Below, one piece after another: positions 36,324 through 45,904 of a stretch of DNA of 64,000 bases (positions are counted from its first letter, which is position 1; the number at the start of each line of letters is the position of its first letter). Origin of the DNA: Devosia nanyangense (GTDB lineage: Bacteria > Pseudomonadota > Alphaproteobacteria > Rhizobiales > Devosiaceae). The translations under genes and the position numbers were made by a program. The notes under the pieces are model-generated. The model searched no databases, was not told where the DNA came from, and saw only the letters and a program-made list of their open reading frames with translations. Where the stretch lies: contig JACRAF010000019.1 of NCBI GenBank assembly GCA_016213505.1, positions 1 to 64,000 on the forward strand, given 5' to 3'.

Positions 36324-36782
36324 GTGCCGACTCCGATGATCTCGAGCTTCTCGCTCGATACCCCCTCCATCCAGACCCTCAAGGCCGAAGCCAAGGCTCT
36401 GCGCCAGGAACGCGCCGTCGCCGGAACGCCCCTCGGGCAGGGCGAGGCGCTGGAGGAGATCGCCCGCGGTCACGGCTACCGCGACTGGAACACAGCGAGT
36501 GCCGCCCTGCCCGAGCGGGTTGCTGTGCCGGTGCAGGTCGGCCAGCGCGTCAACGGCAAATATCTCAGCCGGTCGTTCGCGGGCATGGTGGTTGGCGTAA
36601 AACTTCTCGCCGATATGCAGCACTACGAAGTGACGGTGAAGTTCGACCGGCCGGTCAATGTCAGCAAGTTCGCCTCGATGGTGATCGAGCGGCAGCGCGT
36701 CACGGCGACCGTCGGCCTCGATGGCATCTCGATGTCGCACACCTCGGACGGCGAGCCGCATATGCGGATTTCGCGGGCGTAG
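36324..36782 (+). CDS. Glyoxalase-related protein
   Basis: A 152-residue protein whose first half (IQTLKAEAKALRQERAVAG...GEALEEIARGHGYRDWNTASA) matches a domain annotated as glyoxalase-related in rhizobia. The second half is beta-rich. The start is uncertain: GTG at 36324 has AAGGA at ideal spacing, ATG at 36336 has none. The function is not established. Confidence 0.65.
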   Translation: MPTPMISSFSLDTPSIQTLKAEAKALRQERAVAGTPLGQGEALEEIARGHGYRDWNTASAALPERVAVPVQVGQRVNGKYLSRSFAGMVVGVKLLADMQHYEVTVKFDRPVNVSKFASMVIERQRVTATVGLDGISMSHTSDGEPHMRISRA

Positions 36783-36965
36783 CCGTGCGTTGCCACGTCG
36801 GAGGCGGAAGCCGGCATTGCCTTCCACCGGCCCGGCTCCTATCGAAAAGTTGATCCGCCCCAGCGGGTTGCAATCCATCGGCCATCGCCGATATAAGGAT
36901 GGTAGACCTCCTCCCTGGCGGCGCGTCACGAGTTCGTGGCGCGCCGTTTCCTTGTCGGCGAGCCC

Positions 36966-37676
36966 ATGATCAGCCAGCCCATCGCTCTCTACTATTTCGG
37001 CTCTCCCAACAGCCGGAAGGTCACCATCATGCTGGAGGAGCTGGGGGTTCCCTACAGCATCGTCCCGATCAGCATGTCGCGGAAGGACCAGTACCGGCTG
37101 GACTATTCGGCGCTCTCGCCCAACAACAAGATGCCGGTGATCGTCGACCCGGAGGGGCCGGACGGCCGGCCGATCTCGGTGTTCGAATCCGGTGCGATCC
37201 TCAAATACCTTGCCGAAAAGCACGGCCGCTTCTACGGCGCGAGTTGGGCCGAGCGGGTCAAGATCGACGAATGGCTGTTCTGGCAGGTCGGCGGCTTCGG
37301 TCCGCTGCTCGGGCAGAACGAGCACTTCACCGGCGGCGCGCCCGAACCGATCCCGTACGCCATCAAGCGCTTCGTCGACGAGACGCGCCGGCTTTACGGC
37401 GTGCTCGAGGGCCAACTGACCCGCCAGCGGCAGGACGGCGTCGACTTCGTCGCCGGATCGGGCCTGTCGATTGCCGACTTCGCGATCTTCGGCTGGGCGC
37501 GAAAGTGGAAGGAACTCGGCATGGGCGAGGACGAGTTCCCAGAAGTCTATCGCTGGCGCGATGCCATCAATACGCGTCCCGCGGTGCAGCGGGCCCTGGC
37601 CATCGCCGTGCCCAAGCCGGTGCCCGACCCCGGCGAGACGCTGGCCACGCACCTCAAGCTGTTGGGCCTGCGCTGA
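36966..37676 (+). CDS. Glutathione S-transferase
   Basis: A 236-residue GST with a thioredoxin-fold N-terminal half (ALYYFGSPNSRKVTIMLEELGVPY, with the VFESGAILKYLAEK glutathione-binding segment) and a helical C-terminal half. The LSIADFAIFGW motif is typical. It resembles the Nu-class YfcG/YghU type. The start is at 36966 (MISQPIALYYF). The physiological substrate is unknown. Confidence 0.88.
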   Translation: MISQPIALYYFGSPNSRKVTIMLEELGVPYSIVPISMSRKDQYRLDYSALSPNNKMPVIVDPEGPDGRPISVFESGAILKYLAEKHGRFYGASWAERVKIDEWLFWQVGGFGPLLGQNEHFTGGAPEPIPYAIKRFVDETRRLYGVLEGQLTRQRQDGVDFVAGSGLSIADFAIFGWARKWKELGMGEDEFPEVYRWRDAINTRPAVQRALAIAVPKPVPDPGETLATHLKLLGLR

Positions 37677-37682
37677 GCGTGG

Positions 37683-38234
37683 CTACGGCCGGCAGGTGAA
37701 ATCCGGCGCGTCCGGCCGGGGCGGCACGCGCGGCCAATCCTGGCTCACGACGCAGACGTTCATGACGCAGCCATTGCCCAGCCGCAGCGTGTTCTGGGCA
37801 AGGACGGTCGCGGTGCCTTCATAGTTCTTGCCGTCCTCGGCGTTGTAGATCGTCGCATTGAACGTGGTGGGATCGGCGGTCGGCGCCAGCGTCATCATCC
37901 GCAGGCCGACGATCTGGCGCAGCTTCAGCGCCATGTCGGGATTTTGGTAGTCCAGCATCAGGGCGCCGAACCCCGGCTTGTCCTTCTCGCATTCAGCTGA
38001 GTGTTCCTTCGGGATCACCACCCAGCTCAGCGTGCCGCAGAATCCGGCGTCGCACGGCGAAATTGTGATCTCAGTGCCGTTCTGCGTCTTCCACGAGCCT
38101 TCGATCGGTGAGGTAAGAACCGACGACAACGCAACCGGTGCGGCGCCGGCCGACCCCGCGATCCCGCCGGTCAATCCCAGTAGAGTTAGCCGCGCAAAGC
38201 TGCGGCAATGGTCAAAAAATGCCTCGAGCAACAC
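37683..38234 (-). CDS. DUF2147 secreted protein
   Basis: A 183-residue protein with a signal-like N-terminus (LTLLGLTGGIAGSAGAAP) and a DUF2147-type lipocalin-like domain (PIEGSWKTQNGTEITISPCDAGFCGTLSWV, AEDGKNYEGTATVLAQNTLRL). The GTG start at 38234 follows a GAGGTGA site; an ATG at 38279 is possible. The function is unknown. Confidence 0.72.
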   Translation of the reverse strand: MLLEAFFDHCRSFARLTLLGLTGGIAGSAGAAPVALSSVLTSPIEGSWKTQNGTEITISPCDAGFCGTLSWVVIPKEHSAECEKDKPGFGALMLDYQNPDMALKLRQIVGLRMMTLAPTADPTTFNATIYNAEDGKNYEGTATVLAQNTLRLGNGCVMNVCVVSQDWPRVPPRPDAPDFTCRP

Positions 38235-38392
38235 GACGTCACCTCGCGCTGAACGCCACGGCAAAAATGTACAAAGCAATCGTCACCGGTGACTGCGCCT
38301 GATTCGCGCCGATATTGCGGCATTCTGGCCCGGTCGGTCAGCACAAGGAAGCGGCGGACGGTTTTACTCGGTGACGCGGGGCGATCCTTGCG

Positions 38393-40447
38393 TCACAGCG
38401 GCTCCAATATCGCGACACAGGATGAGGCGGTGACGGGCGCCACGCCCTCGGCCATCCACTGGGCGCCAAACCGCACCTCGGTTGGGCCGACGCCATCGGG
38501 CGACAGCGGCCGGAGCCGGTAGCTGCGATCCGGCGCAAGCGCGCGTGGCCTGAGCGCGAAGCCGCCCGGCGTCGGCCCGATGCCGAGGCCCTCGCCGATT
38601 GGCCCCAACGAGAAGCCAAAGAGAATATGGCGGTCGCCGAGAGACAGTTGGAAGGCCGGCGTCGTCGCACCGCCGCCGCGACGCAGCGGCGTGTCGGTCA
38701 GGCGCCTGAGATCGCCATTGCGGACGAAGGGCACGATGGTCTCGGCGTAGATCGCCAGGTGCGCCTTGAGCCGCCGGCGCAGGTGCCGGGGCAGATCGGG
38801 CAGACGCCATGAGAGTCCGAAGCGGTGCATGAAGGCGGAGCGCACGATGGTGTCGAACATGTCCTCGGTGAGGGCAGGATCGCGCAGGCTCAGCGTCTGC
38901 TGCGGGTGCTTGCCGCGCCATTCCGACATCGGCCAATGCAGCATCGCGGCGGGCGGCAACAGACGCGAGGTGCCGTGGACGACTTGCAGATGGTGCGGCG
39001 TCCAATCCGGATCGGAGAGGAAGGCGCAGTGGACGTGCCTCAGCAGCCCGGCGTCGATCCTGAGGCCGCCCGACGCACAGGCCTCGACGATGATTTCCGG
39101 GTGGGCGGCGCGGAAGCCGTCGAGCAGATCGTAGAGGCCGCGGTAGTGGGCGTAGAGGCCGTCGCCGGGGCCGTGCCCGTGATCGCGGCACGAGCAACCG
39201 GCCTTGGGGTCGAGGTTGAAGTCGACCTTGATCCACTCGCACGCGGTCTTGTCGACCAGCGTCTCGAGCAGCCCCCTGACGTGGGCCCGGCCGGCCGCCG
39301 AGCCAAGACAGACATAGCCAAGAAACCCCGGATCCTCCGGATCGAGCGGGGTCTCCGGCGGATCGTCGTCGCAGCGGGCCATGATGTCGGCGCGCTCCTT
39401 GCGCACCGCGGCTTTGAGGCCGACCGCCTCGATCTCCATCCAGATGCCGAATTTCTGACCGCGCCGGCGGGTTTCGTCGGCGAGATGGCCGATGCCGCCG
39501 GGAAAGCGCGCGCGGTTCTCCTCGCCGAAATCGCCGCGGATGTCCCACCAGAACGTGTCGCTATCGGCGGCACCGAACCACCCGGCGTCCAGCGTCGATA
39601 CGGCGAGGCCGAGCTCGGTGGCGATCCCGGCATTGGCGAGGAAGATGTCCTCGGTGATGTCCTTGTCCTCGTAAGGCCACCAGTGGTTCCACTCGAGCGG
39701 GATCGCCTCGCTCGCCGGCGAACGGGGCAGGGTGGCGCCGACGGCGCGGGTCAGCGCCAGGCTCGCCTCCTCGAGGTCCGGCCCGACGGCGAGAAGCACC
39801 GCGGGCGCTTCGAAGCGCGTGCCGGGGGCGAGTTCATGGGCGAACTTCCACGGCGATAGACCGGCCGCGAGGTCGATCCCGCTACCGTGCGGCGCGAGCA
39901 AAATGTGCCAGTTGCCGCTCCAGACCGGCGCGACAACCAGGGCCCCTCGATCGACGGCGCTGAGCCCCAGCCAGGGGCTGTGTCCCAGCGAGGAGCGGCC
40001 GGTGCGCACTTCGAGCGTGCGGGGCGCGTCGAGCAAAAAGGGCTCGGGCTCATACTCGTCGCCCCATTTCGAGCTGAAGCCGAGGCCCTGCCAATCGCCG
40101 GGGACAAGCCGGGCGGCGAGGCTGTCGGCGGTGGTGATGGTCACCGCGGAGACGCCCTGATTGCGGATGCTCAGCGTGAACTCGAACGCTGCGTCGCCGG
40201 TCGGGGTCACAATCTGCAGCTCGGCCGTCAGGCCGTCCGCCACCACTCCCCGGATGATCGCCTTTCCGGCGGTGCCGACGAGGTCGACGTCGCGCCAGGC
40301 GGTGTGGGTGACGCCGTCGACGACGAGGTGCAGCGGCGGCGCGGGCAGCAGCAGGGCGTTGCCGTCGAGGTCGAGGCTGATTTGTCCGCCGGCCTCGGAC
40401 GAGACGGTCAGAGTGGCGGAGCCGGCATGCAGCAGGATGGTGGTCAT
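38393..40447 (-). CDS. Alpha-galactosidase, GH36
   Basis: A 684-residue glycoside hydrolase releasing terminal alpha-galactose. A beta-sandwich N-domain is followed by the catalytic barrel with nucleophile D409 (EWIKVDFN) and acid/base D479 (CAFLSDPDW), then EACASGGLRID near residue 455 and a C-terminal beta domain. No signal peptide is present, so it acts on sugars imported by the adjacent transporter. It lies 10 bases after the permease gene, in the same operon. Melibiose or raffinose-type oligosaccharides are plausible substrates. Confidence 0.9.
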   Translation of the reverse strand: MTTILLHAGSATLTVSSEAGGQISLDLDGNALLLPAPPLHLVVDGVTHTAWRDVDLVGTAGKAIIRGVVADGLTAELQIVTPTGDAAFEFTLSIRNQGVSAVTITTADSLAARLVPGDWQGLGFSSKWGDEYEPEPFLLDAPRTLEVRTGRSSLGHSPWLGLSAVDRGALVVAPVWSGNWHILLAPHGSGIDLAAGLSPWKFAHELAPGTRFEAPAVLLAVGPDLEEASLALTRAVGATLPRSPASEAIPLEWNHWWPYEDKDITEDIFLANAGIATELGLAVSTLDAGWFGAADSDTFWWDIRGDFGEENRARFPGGIGHLADETRRRGQKFGIWMEIEAVGLKAAVRKERADIMARCDDDPPETPLDPEDPGFLGYVCLGSAAGRAHVRGLLETLVDKTACEWIKVDFNLDPKAGCSCRDHGHGPGDGLYAHYRGLYDLLDGFRAAHPEIIVEACASGGLRIDAGLLRHVHCAFLSDPDWTPHHLQVVHGTSRLLPPAAMLHWPMSEWRGKHPQQTLSLRDPALTEDMFDTIVRSAFMHRFGLSWRLPDLPRHLRRRLKAHLAIYAETIVPFVRNGDLRRLTDTPLRRGGGATTPAFQLSLGDRHILFGFSLGPIGEGLGIGPTPGGFALRPRALAPDRSYRLRPLSPDGVGPTEVRFGAQWMAEGVAPVTASSCVAILEPL

Positions 40448-40457
40448 AGGTGGCCGT

Positions 40458-41288
40458 TCATTTGCCCAGGCCGGCGGCGATGCCGCTGACCAGGTACTTT
40501 GACAGGAAGGTGAGGACGATGATGGGCGGCAGCGAGGTGAGCATGAGGCCCGACATCAGGATGGGTTGGTTGGAGACGAACCGCCCACCGATGGATGCCA
40601 TCTTCGGGGTCAGCAGATTGTTGGCCTCGCTCGGCAGCAGGATGAGGCCGAAGATCAGTTCGTTCCACATGGCGAGGAAGACGAGGATGGCGAGCGTCAG
40701 GATCGAGGTGCGCAGGATCGGCACCACGATGTCGATCAGCGTGCGGAGCGGCCCGGCCCCGTCCATCTTGGCGGCTTCGATCAGCACATCGGGCACCGAG
40801 CGCATCACCGTCATCATGAAGAACACGGCGAACGGCAAGTTGGTGGCGATGTAGACCAGGGTCACGCCGGGGAGCGTGTCGACCAGGCGGAAATAGGACA
40901 GCAGTAGATAGACGGGGATGATGAGCACCTGGCTCGGCACCAGCATCACCGACAGGAAGCTGCCGGCAAAGACCCGGCGGAACGGCAGGTCGAGCTTGAC
41001 GATGGCGTAGCTGGCGAGCGTCGCCAGCACGAGGGTCACCGCGAGCGCCACCCCGATGACCAGAGCGCTGTTGATGAAGGCGCGCCCCACATCGTAGTTC
41101 TCGATCAGCCGGACATAGTTGTCGAGCGACCAGCTTTCGGGCCAGCGATAGGGCGCCCGCAGATAGTCCGCCTTGTGACGGAACGAGGTGCTGGCGACGA
41201 AGCCGAGCGGGTAGAGCGTCGTTATAGCGAGGAGCAGCAAGGTGACGAACGGGGGGATGCGTCCCGATTTGCTGGTGACCGCAGCCAT
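40458..41288 (-). CDS. Sugar ABC transporter permease (MalG-like)
   Basis: A 276-residue inner-membrane permease with six helices and the cytoplasmic EAA loop (EAAKMDGAGPLRTLIDIVVPI) that docks the ATPase. It belongs to the CUT1 carbohydrate family. It starts 1 base after the upstream permease stop. No ATPase gene lies in the operon. Confidence 0.93.
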   Translation of the reverse strand: MAAVTSKSGRIPPFVTLLLLAITTLYPLGFVASTSFRHKADYLRAPYRWPESWSLDNYVRLIENYDVGRAFINSALVIGVALAVTLVLATLASYAIVKLDLPFRRVFAGSFLSVMLVPSQVLIIPVYLLLSYFRLVDTLPGVTLVYIATNLPFAVFFMMTVMRSVPDVLIEAAKMDGAGPLRTLIDIVVPILRTSILTLAILVFLAMWNELIFGLILLPSEANNLLTPKMASIGGRFVSNQPILMSGLMLTSLPPIIVLTFLSKYLVSGIAAGLGK

Positions 41289-41289
41289 C

Positions 41290-42210
41290 TCAATCGGCCT
41301 TGCTGCGCGCGACCCGCGCCTGCAGCAGCGTCAACAGGCCGATGAGGCCGAAGACGAGGATGGCGAGAGCCGAACCCGAGCCCATGTCGGCGCTGGAGAA
41401 TGCCTTGGTGTAAATCAGGTAGTCGAGGGTCGTGGTCGAGTATCCCGGACCGCCCGCGGTCATCACGAAGACGAAACCGAACAGCGAGGTGAAGGTGTAG
41501 ATGACGTTGATCACCGACACGAACATCAGCACCCGTCGGATCTGCGGCAGGGTGATGGTCCATAGCCGCTGCCACCAGCTGGCGCCGTCGAGCTCGGCCG
41601 CTTCGAACACTTCGCGGTCGATCGAGGACAGGCCGGCGAGGATGATCAGCGTCGCATAGCCGAAGCCCGACCACACCAGCGCCAGGATGATGACCGCGAC
41701 GCCCAGCGTCGCAGTCGAAAAAAAGCTGACCGGGGCGCCGCCGGCGGCGACGATCAGGGAATTGACCGGGCCGTCATAGGCGAAAGTCGATTTGAACATC
41801 AGCCCGATTACCGCCGTCGACAGCACGGAGGGGATGAAGAACACGATGCGGAAGAAGCGCCAGCCCAGCACCTTCTCGTAGAGCAGCACCCCACACAGCG
41901 TCGCCACCGCAAGCACGAGCGGCACGGCGATGAGGAACTGCAGGTTGACCAGGAAGACCGCGTGGACCAGCCGATCGGTGAGGATCGAAGCGTAGTTGTC
42001 GAGGCCGACGAAACGCGCCGTCACCCCGTCGGTCTTGAAAAACGAAATGACCAACGCGCCCAGGATCGGTACCAGCAACAGCAGAAACACGATCAGTGCA
42101 GCGGGCGCCACGGCGAGCAGGGCAAACCCCCGCTCACCGCTTTGCCCCGTGGCCGGGTGGGAGGACCCCGCCGCGGCAGCCGCTTCCGACCCTGTCGCCG
42201 TGGCGGCCAT
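41290..42210 (-). CDS. Sugar ABC transporter permease (MalF-like)
   Basis: A 306-residue permease with six helices and an EAA loop (EAAELDGASWWQRLWTITLPQI). The start at 42210 (MAATATGSE) was chosen over an ATG at 42261 that would overlap the binding-protein gene. It pairs with the MalG-like protein. Confidence 0.92.
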   Translation of the reverse strand: MAATATGSEAAAAAGSSHPATGQSGERGFALLAVAPAALIVFLLLLVPILGALVISFFKTDGVTARFVGLDNYASILTDRLVHAVFLVNLQFLIAVPLVLAVATLCGVLLYEKVLGWRFFRIVFFIPSVLSTAVIGLMFKSTFAYDGPVNSLIVAAGGAPVSFFSTATLGVAVIILALVWSGFGYATLIILAGLSSIDREVFEAAELDGASWWQRLWTITLPQIRRVLMFVSVINVIYTFTSLFGFVFVMTAGGPGYSTTTLDYLIYTKAFSSADMGSGSALAILVFGLIGLLTLLQARVARSKAD

Positions 42211-42217
42211 TGGTTGC

Positions 42218-43552
42218 TCAGCCCTGCTTGTCGAACTCCGCCTGCAGCTGCGCCACCGCATCTTCAGCCGTCTGGGCGCCGGTGAACACCGTCGCGTTGA
42301 CGCGGTAGAACAGGTCGATCACCGGCTGCGGCATGATGTTGTCGAACGGATAGACGGTCTTGACCGATTTGATGCGTTCGCCCTGCTCGCGCAGCAGACG
42401 GTTGGTGATGAGCGAGGGATCGGCGTCCTTGTGGTTGGACGGCTCGACCTGCGTCAGCTGCACATAGAGATCGATGGTCTTGGCCTCGGCGAGATATTTC
42501 AGGAACTTGAACGCGCCGTCCTTGTTGGCGGCGTAGTTGGTGACGAACACCGCAATGTTCGGCCCGCCGGCGAGCACGCCCGGTTCCTTGGCGGAGGCGA
42601 GCGTCGGGATCGGGAACATGTCGACGTCGTCGCCGAGGGTGTCGAGCAGTTCGCTGTTCGACCACGAGCCGCCGATGGTCATAGCGCCCTTGCCCTGGGC
42701 GAAGCCGGAGACGGCCTCGCCATTGCCCACCTGGCCGGCATCGGGGTTGGTCAGGCCGCGCGCGAAGAGTTGGGCGAAGCCCTTGTATGCCTCGATCATC
42801 CCCGGGCTGTTGATGGGCTGGTTGCGCAGCACCATTTCGGTGAAGGCATTGGCGCCCAGCTGACCACCGCCGAGCGCGGCGAGAACCCAGGCGCCGACAT
42901 AGCCTTCCTGGTTGCAGACCCAGAACGGGTTGACCCCGCCAGCCTTCAGCTTGTCGCCCAGATCGAGCATCTCTTCCCAGGTCTTGGGCTCGACGAACTC
43001 GACCCCGGCCTGCTTGAACAGCGAGGGGCGGTAGAAGACGTAGAAATAGGACCCGGCGCCATAGGGCAGGGCGAGGATGTTCCCATCCGTCTTGTAGCCG
43101 TCGCGCACTGTGTCCCAGCCGCTGATCTTGGCCTGCTCCTCGGGCGAAAACACCGCGTCGAGCGGCTCGAGGAATTGCGAGAAGGAGAGCACGTTGCCGC
43201 CGGCATAGGCGCTCTTCATGTCCGGGCCGTTGCGGGCGATGGACGCGGCGCGGAACTGATTTGAGGTGGCGGTCAGATCGCCCGAGGTCTCGGTGATCTC
43301 GATGGTCTCGCCCGGGTTGGCAGCCTGGTAGGCCTCGACCGCCTTGTAGATGAACGACTTGCTCTTATCGAGAATGCCGTCGGCGGAGACCGCGAACAGG
43401 CCGGGGTCCCAGAACTTGACGGTGGTGCTCTGCGCACCGGCGCGGCCACCGAGAAGCAGCGTTGCCGTGAAGCCGACGCCTAGACCCAGTGCCCGCCGGC
43501 GATCGAGTACGGCAAGTCCGGTTGCGCCACCAAAAATCCTGTTCTCGCTCAT
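42218..43552 (-). CDS. Sugar ABC transporter substrate-binding protein
   Basis: A 444-residue family-1 extracellular binding protein. The N-terminus carries a signal with twin arginines (DRRRALGLGVGF) and a hydrophobic stretch ending GGRAGAQ, possibly Tat-exported. The mature part has the typical lobes (ILALPYGAGSYFYVFYRPSLFKQAG, GKGAMTIGGSWSNSELL). It is the first gene of the transporter/alpha-galactosidase operon, with operator-like repeats just upstream. Confidence 0.93.
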   Translation of the reverse strand: MSENRIFGGATGLAVLDRRRALGLGVGFTATLLLGGRAGAQSTTVKFWDPGLFAVSADGILDKSKSFIYKAVEAYQAANPGETIEITETSGDLTATSNQFRAASIARNGPDMKSAYAGGNVLSFSQFLEPLDAVFSPEEQAKISGWDTVRDGYKTDGNILALPYGAGSYFYVFYRPSLFKQAGVEFVEPKTWEEMLDLGDKLKAGGVNPFWVCNQEGYVGAWVLAALGGGQLGANAFTEMVLRNQPINSPGMIEAYKGFAQLFARGLTNPDAGQVGNGEAVSGFAQGKGAMTIGGSWSNSELLDTLGDDVDMFPIPTLASAKEPGVLAGGPNIAVFVTNYAANKDGAFKFLKYLAEAKTIDLYVQLTQVEPSNHKDADPSLITNRLLREQGERIKSVKTVYPFDNIMPQPVIDLFYRVNATVFTGAQTAEDAVAQLQAEFDKQG

Positions 43553-43653
43553 TGTCTACCTCCCTGGATGGTTCTAATGACCTGTTCCCTGCATAAAATC
43601 ATATGTATCGAAGAAACGTCAACATCCGACTCGCCTGAATGCGCTGCAAGTCA

Positions 43654-43675
43654 CATACAAAAGTATGATCTTATG
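43654..43675. promoter_or_regulatory. Candidate GntR operator, site A
   Basis: A dyad CATAC-AAAA-GTATG (43654-43667) lies between the regulator and the binding-protein gene. The 16 bases AAAGTATGATCTTATG (43660-43675) recur with one mismatch at 45806-45821 upstream of the regulator's own operon. Control by the adjacent FadR-type protein is inferred. Confidence 0.55.
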
Positions 43676-44498
43676 GCGATTGCGCTTTCCTGTCGTCCAG
43701 CGCCACGAGGGCATTTGTCAGGGCGCTCTTGCCTTGGAGGATCACCTCGAGCATGGCCGTGGCGGCGGCCTCGGGTTCGCCCTTGTTGATGGCGTCGAAG
43801 ACCCGCCGATGCTCGGCGGCGTCCTTGGCGAAATCGGTTCCGGCCTCGCTGAGCGAGCGCTGCTGGATCGAAAAGCTCATATGCAGGAAATCGGCGACCA
43901 GGTGCCCAAAGCGCTGCAACAGCACATTGTGGGAGGCTGCGAACACGGCCATGTGGAACTCGACGTCGCTCTCGGCGTAGCCGATCGGATCGGTGGCATG
44001 GGCCGCCATCCGCGTATGCGCCTGCTCGATATTGCGCAGATCCGCCATGGTGGCGCGGCCGGCCGCGAGGCGGGCGGTCGCCGGCTCAATGATCTGCCTG
44101 AGCTCGATGAGGTCGTGCATGACGGCTTGGCTGAGGCCCTGCTGGTGGTGCCAGGCCAGCACGTCGCTGTCGAACACGTTCCACAAATCGCGGGCCCGGA
44201 CGCGAGTGCCGACCTTCTGCCGGATCTCGATCAGGCCCTTGGCGGCGAGCACCTTCATGGCCTCGCGGATGGAGGTCCGACTGACGCCGTATTCGGTGGT
44301 GAGCTCGGCCTCCCTGGGCAGCAGCACCCCCGGCGCGTAGCGCCCGCCCACGATGTCGCGGCCGAGCGCCCCGATCACCTGACCCTGGAGGCCGCGCAGC
44401 GAGTAGCCCGAAGCGCCGTCCCGCTGGCGCGTCGCGGCCGCCCCGCGCGGCCTGGCCGGGTTCCGGCGTCTGGTCTCGACCTTGGCGGCATCGGGCAT
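43671..44498 (-). CDS. GntR/FadR-family transcriptional regulator
   Basis: A 275-residue regulator. A basic N-terminal extension of about 35 residues precedes the winged helix (GGRYAPGVLLPREAELTTEYGVSRTSIREAMKVLAAKGLIEI, about residues 50-95). The FCD ligand domain has metal-type residues (AESDVEFHMAVFAASHN, AEHRRVFDAI). FadR-type members usually sense sugar acids or other carboxylates. It lies 9 bases after the dehydratase gene and upstream of the alpha-galactoside operon, so it probably controls both. Confidence 0.92.
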   Translation of the reverse strand: MPDAAKVETRRRNPARPRGAAATRQRDGASGYSLRGLQGQVIGALGRDIVGGRYAPGVLLPREAELTTEYGVSRTSIREAMKVLAAKGLIEIRQKVGTRVRARDLWNVFDSDVLAWHHQQGLSQAVMHDLIELRQIIEPATARLAAGRATMADLRNIEQAHTRMAAHATDPIGYAESDVEFHMAVFAASHNVLLQRFGHLVADFLHMSFSIQQRSLSEAGTDFAKDAAEHRRVFDAINKGEPEAAATAMLEVILQGKSALTNALVALDDRKAQSP

Positions 44499-44507
44499 GG
44501 CTCGTCC

Positions 44508-45686
44508 TCAGGAAATGACCGGGCTCGAATAGAGCAGCTGGTCCGCGACACGGATTTCGACCGATCGCTGATAGGGCTTCAGCCTATCCAGATCGACTGT
44601 CATGCCAAGGCCGGGCGCATCCGGAACATGGACCTCGCCATTGCCGTCGGGCAGCAGGTGTTCGCGTGTGATGTCGACCGCCAACGCCTTGGGGGCGGCG
44701 GGATATTCGCAGATTCGGCTGTCGCGGAGCCCGGCGAAGGGCTGCAGCGAGGCGGAGAGTGCCAGGTGCGAGGTGAAGGTGTGGTTCACGTAGGCGACGC
44801 CCTGGCCGACGGCGTAGTCGGCGACCGCCTTGGCGGCCGCGATGCCGCCGATGCGGCCGCAGTCGATCTGGATGAAACCGACCCCGCCGAAATCGATGAG
44901 ATGCTTCGCCATGTGCACGTTGTGAGCGCCTTCGCCGCCGGCGAGTTTCACCGTCCCCGATCGTTTCGCCAGCTGGCCATAAGCCCCGTAGGCGCTTGCC
45001 TGGAACGGCTCCTCGAGCCAGGTGGCGCGAACCGCCTCGAGCGCCGGGATGCGGGCCGCCGCGGCCTCGACGTCCTCCACCCAGATCTGGCCGGCATCGA
45101 CCAGCAAATGTCCATCGGGGCCGAGCCCTTCCCGCGCCGCATGCAGGTGCTCGGCATCGCGATCGACCGAGCCCTCGCCGAACCCGGCCCAGCCGAACTT
45201 GATGGCACGAAAGCCGCGCGCGACTGCGGCCTTGCCGGCCTCCAGGGTCTCCTGAGCCGTGTCGCCGAACAGCAACGAGGCGTAAGGCGACTTGCCGTAA
45301 GCCCGGTCGTAGCCGAGCAGCTTCCACACCGGCTCGCCGCGCGCCTTGCCCAGGAGGTCCCACAGCGCCATCTCGACGCCGGAGAACGTGTGCGCCGCCT
45401 GCAGCAGGTCCATGGAGTTCCGCTCGACCAGCGCGGCGATGCGGCGGATATCGGCGGGCTCGTCGAGGGTCTGTCCCAGCACCGAGGCAGCGACGGGCTG
45501 GCAGACGCCGTGCGAGCGCGGTGTCACGAACGCCGCGATCGAGACCAGCGGCGATGCCTCGCATTCGCCCCACCCCTCGAAACCGCCGCCCGTGGCGCGG
45601 ACCAGCAGAGCGTCCTGGCTGCCGTCGGCCTCGAGGGTGATCTCGGGCATGGACAGGTAGAAGAAATCCACGGATTCAATCCGCAT
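44508..45686 (-). CDS. Enolase-superfamily sugar-acid dehydratase (mandelate racemase/muconate lactonizing)
   Basis: A 392-residue TIM-barrel enzyme that abstracts an alpha-proton from a carboxylate. Catalytic and metal residues visible are K163 (AIKFGW), D197 (LLVDAG), E225 (LEEP), E252 (GGEG) and H302 (NHTF). This pattern fits acid-sugar dehydratases, but the specific sugar cannot be assigned. The start at 45686 (MRIESVDFFYL) matches the family. It is probably cotranscribed with the GntR gene. Confidence 0.85.
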   Translation of the reverse strand: MRIESVDFFYLSMPEITLEADGSQDALLVRATGGGFEGWGECEASPLVSIAAFVTPRSHGVCQPVAASVLGQTLDEPADIRRIAALVERNSMDLLQAAHTFSGVEMALWDLLGKARGEPVWKLLGYDRAYGKSPYASLLFGDTAQETLEAGKAAVARGFRAIKFGWAGFGEGSVDRDAEHLHAAREGLGPDGHLLVDAGQIWVEDVEAAAARIPALEAVRATWLEEPFQASAYGAYGQLAKRSGTVKLAGGEGAHNVHMAKHLIDFGGVGFIQIDCGRIGGIAAAKAVADYAVGQGVAYVNHTFTSHLALSASLQPFAGLRDSRICEYPAAPKALAVDITREHLLPDGNGEVHVPDAPGLGMTVDLDRLKPYQRSVEIRVADQLLYSSPVIS

Positions 45687-45805
45687 CGTCGACACGACTC
45701 CGGTCGGCACACGCACGCGCCAGCACGGTCCTGGCGTCGCAATAAATACGATGTTTCGCAGAGTCCGAACGGAAATGGAAGACCAGACTGCCAGAACCTG
45801 CGTGT

Positions 45806-45821
45806 AAAGTATGATCTAATG
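45806..45821. promoter_or_regulatory. Candidate GntR operator, site B
   Basis: AAAGTATGATCTAATG matches site A in 15 of 16 positions. It lies about 120 bases upstream of the dehydratase start, inside the 188-base gap before the aminotransferase gene. That gap holds no other gene. Confidence 0.5.
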
Positions 45822-45904
45822 CCAAGACAACGAAAATGCGAGGCGAGCCTCGAACACAGCCATGGGCTGCGTGCCTGGCGACGGCCCGGCCGCTGCGGCC
45901 TCGT

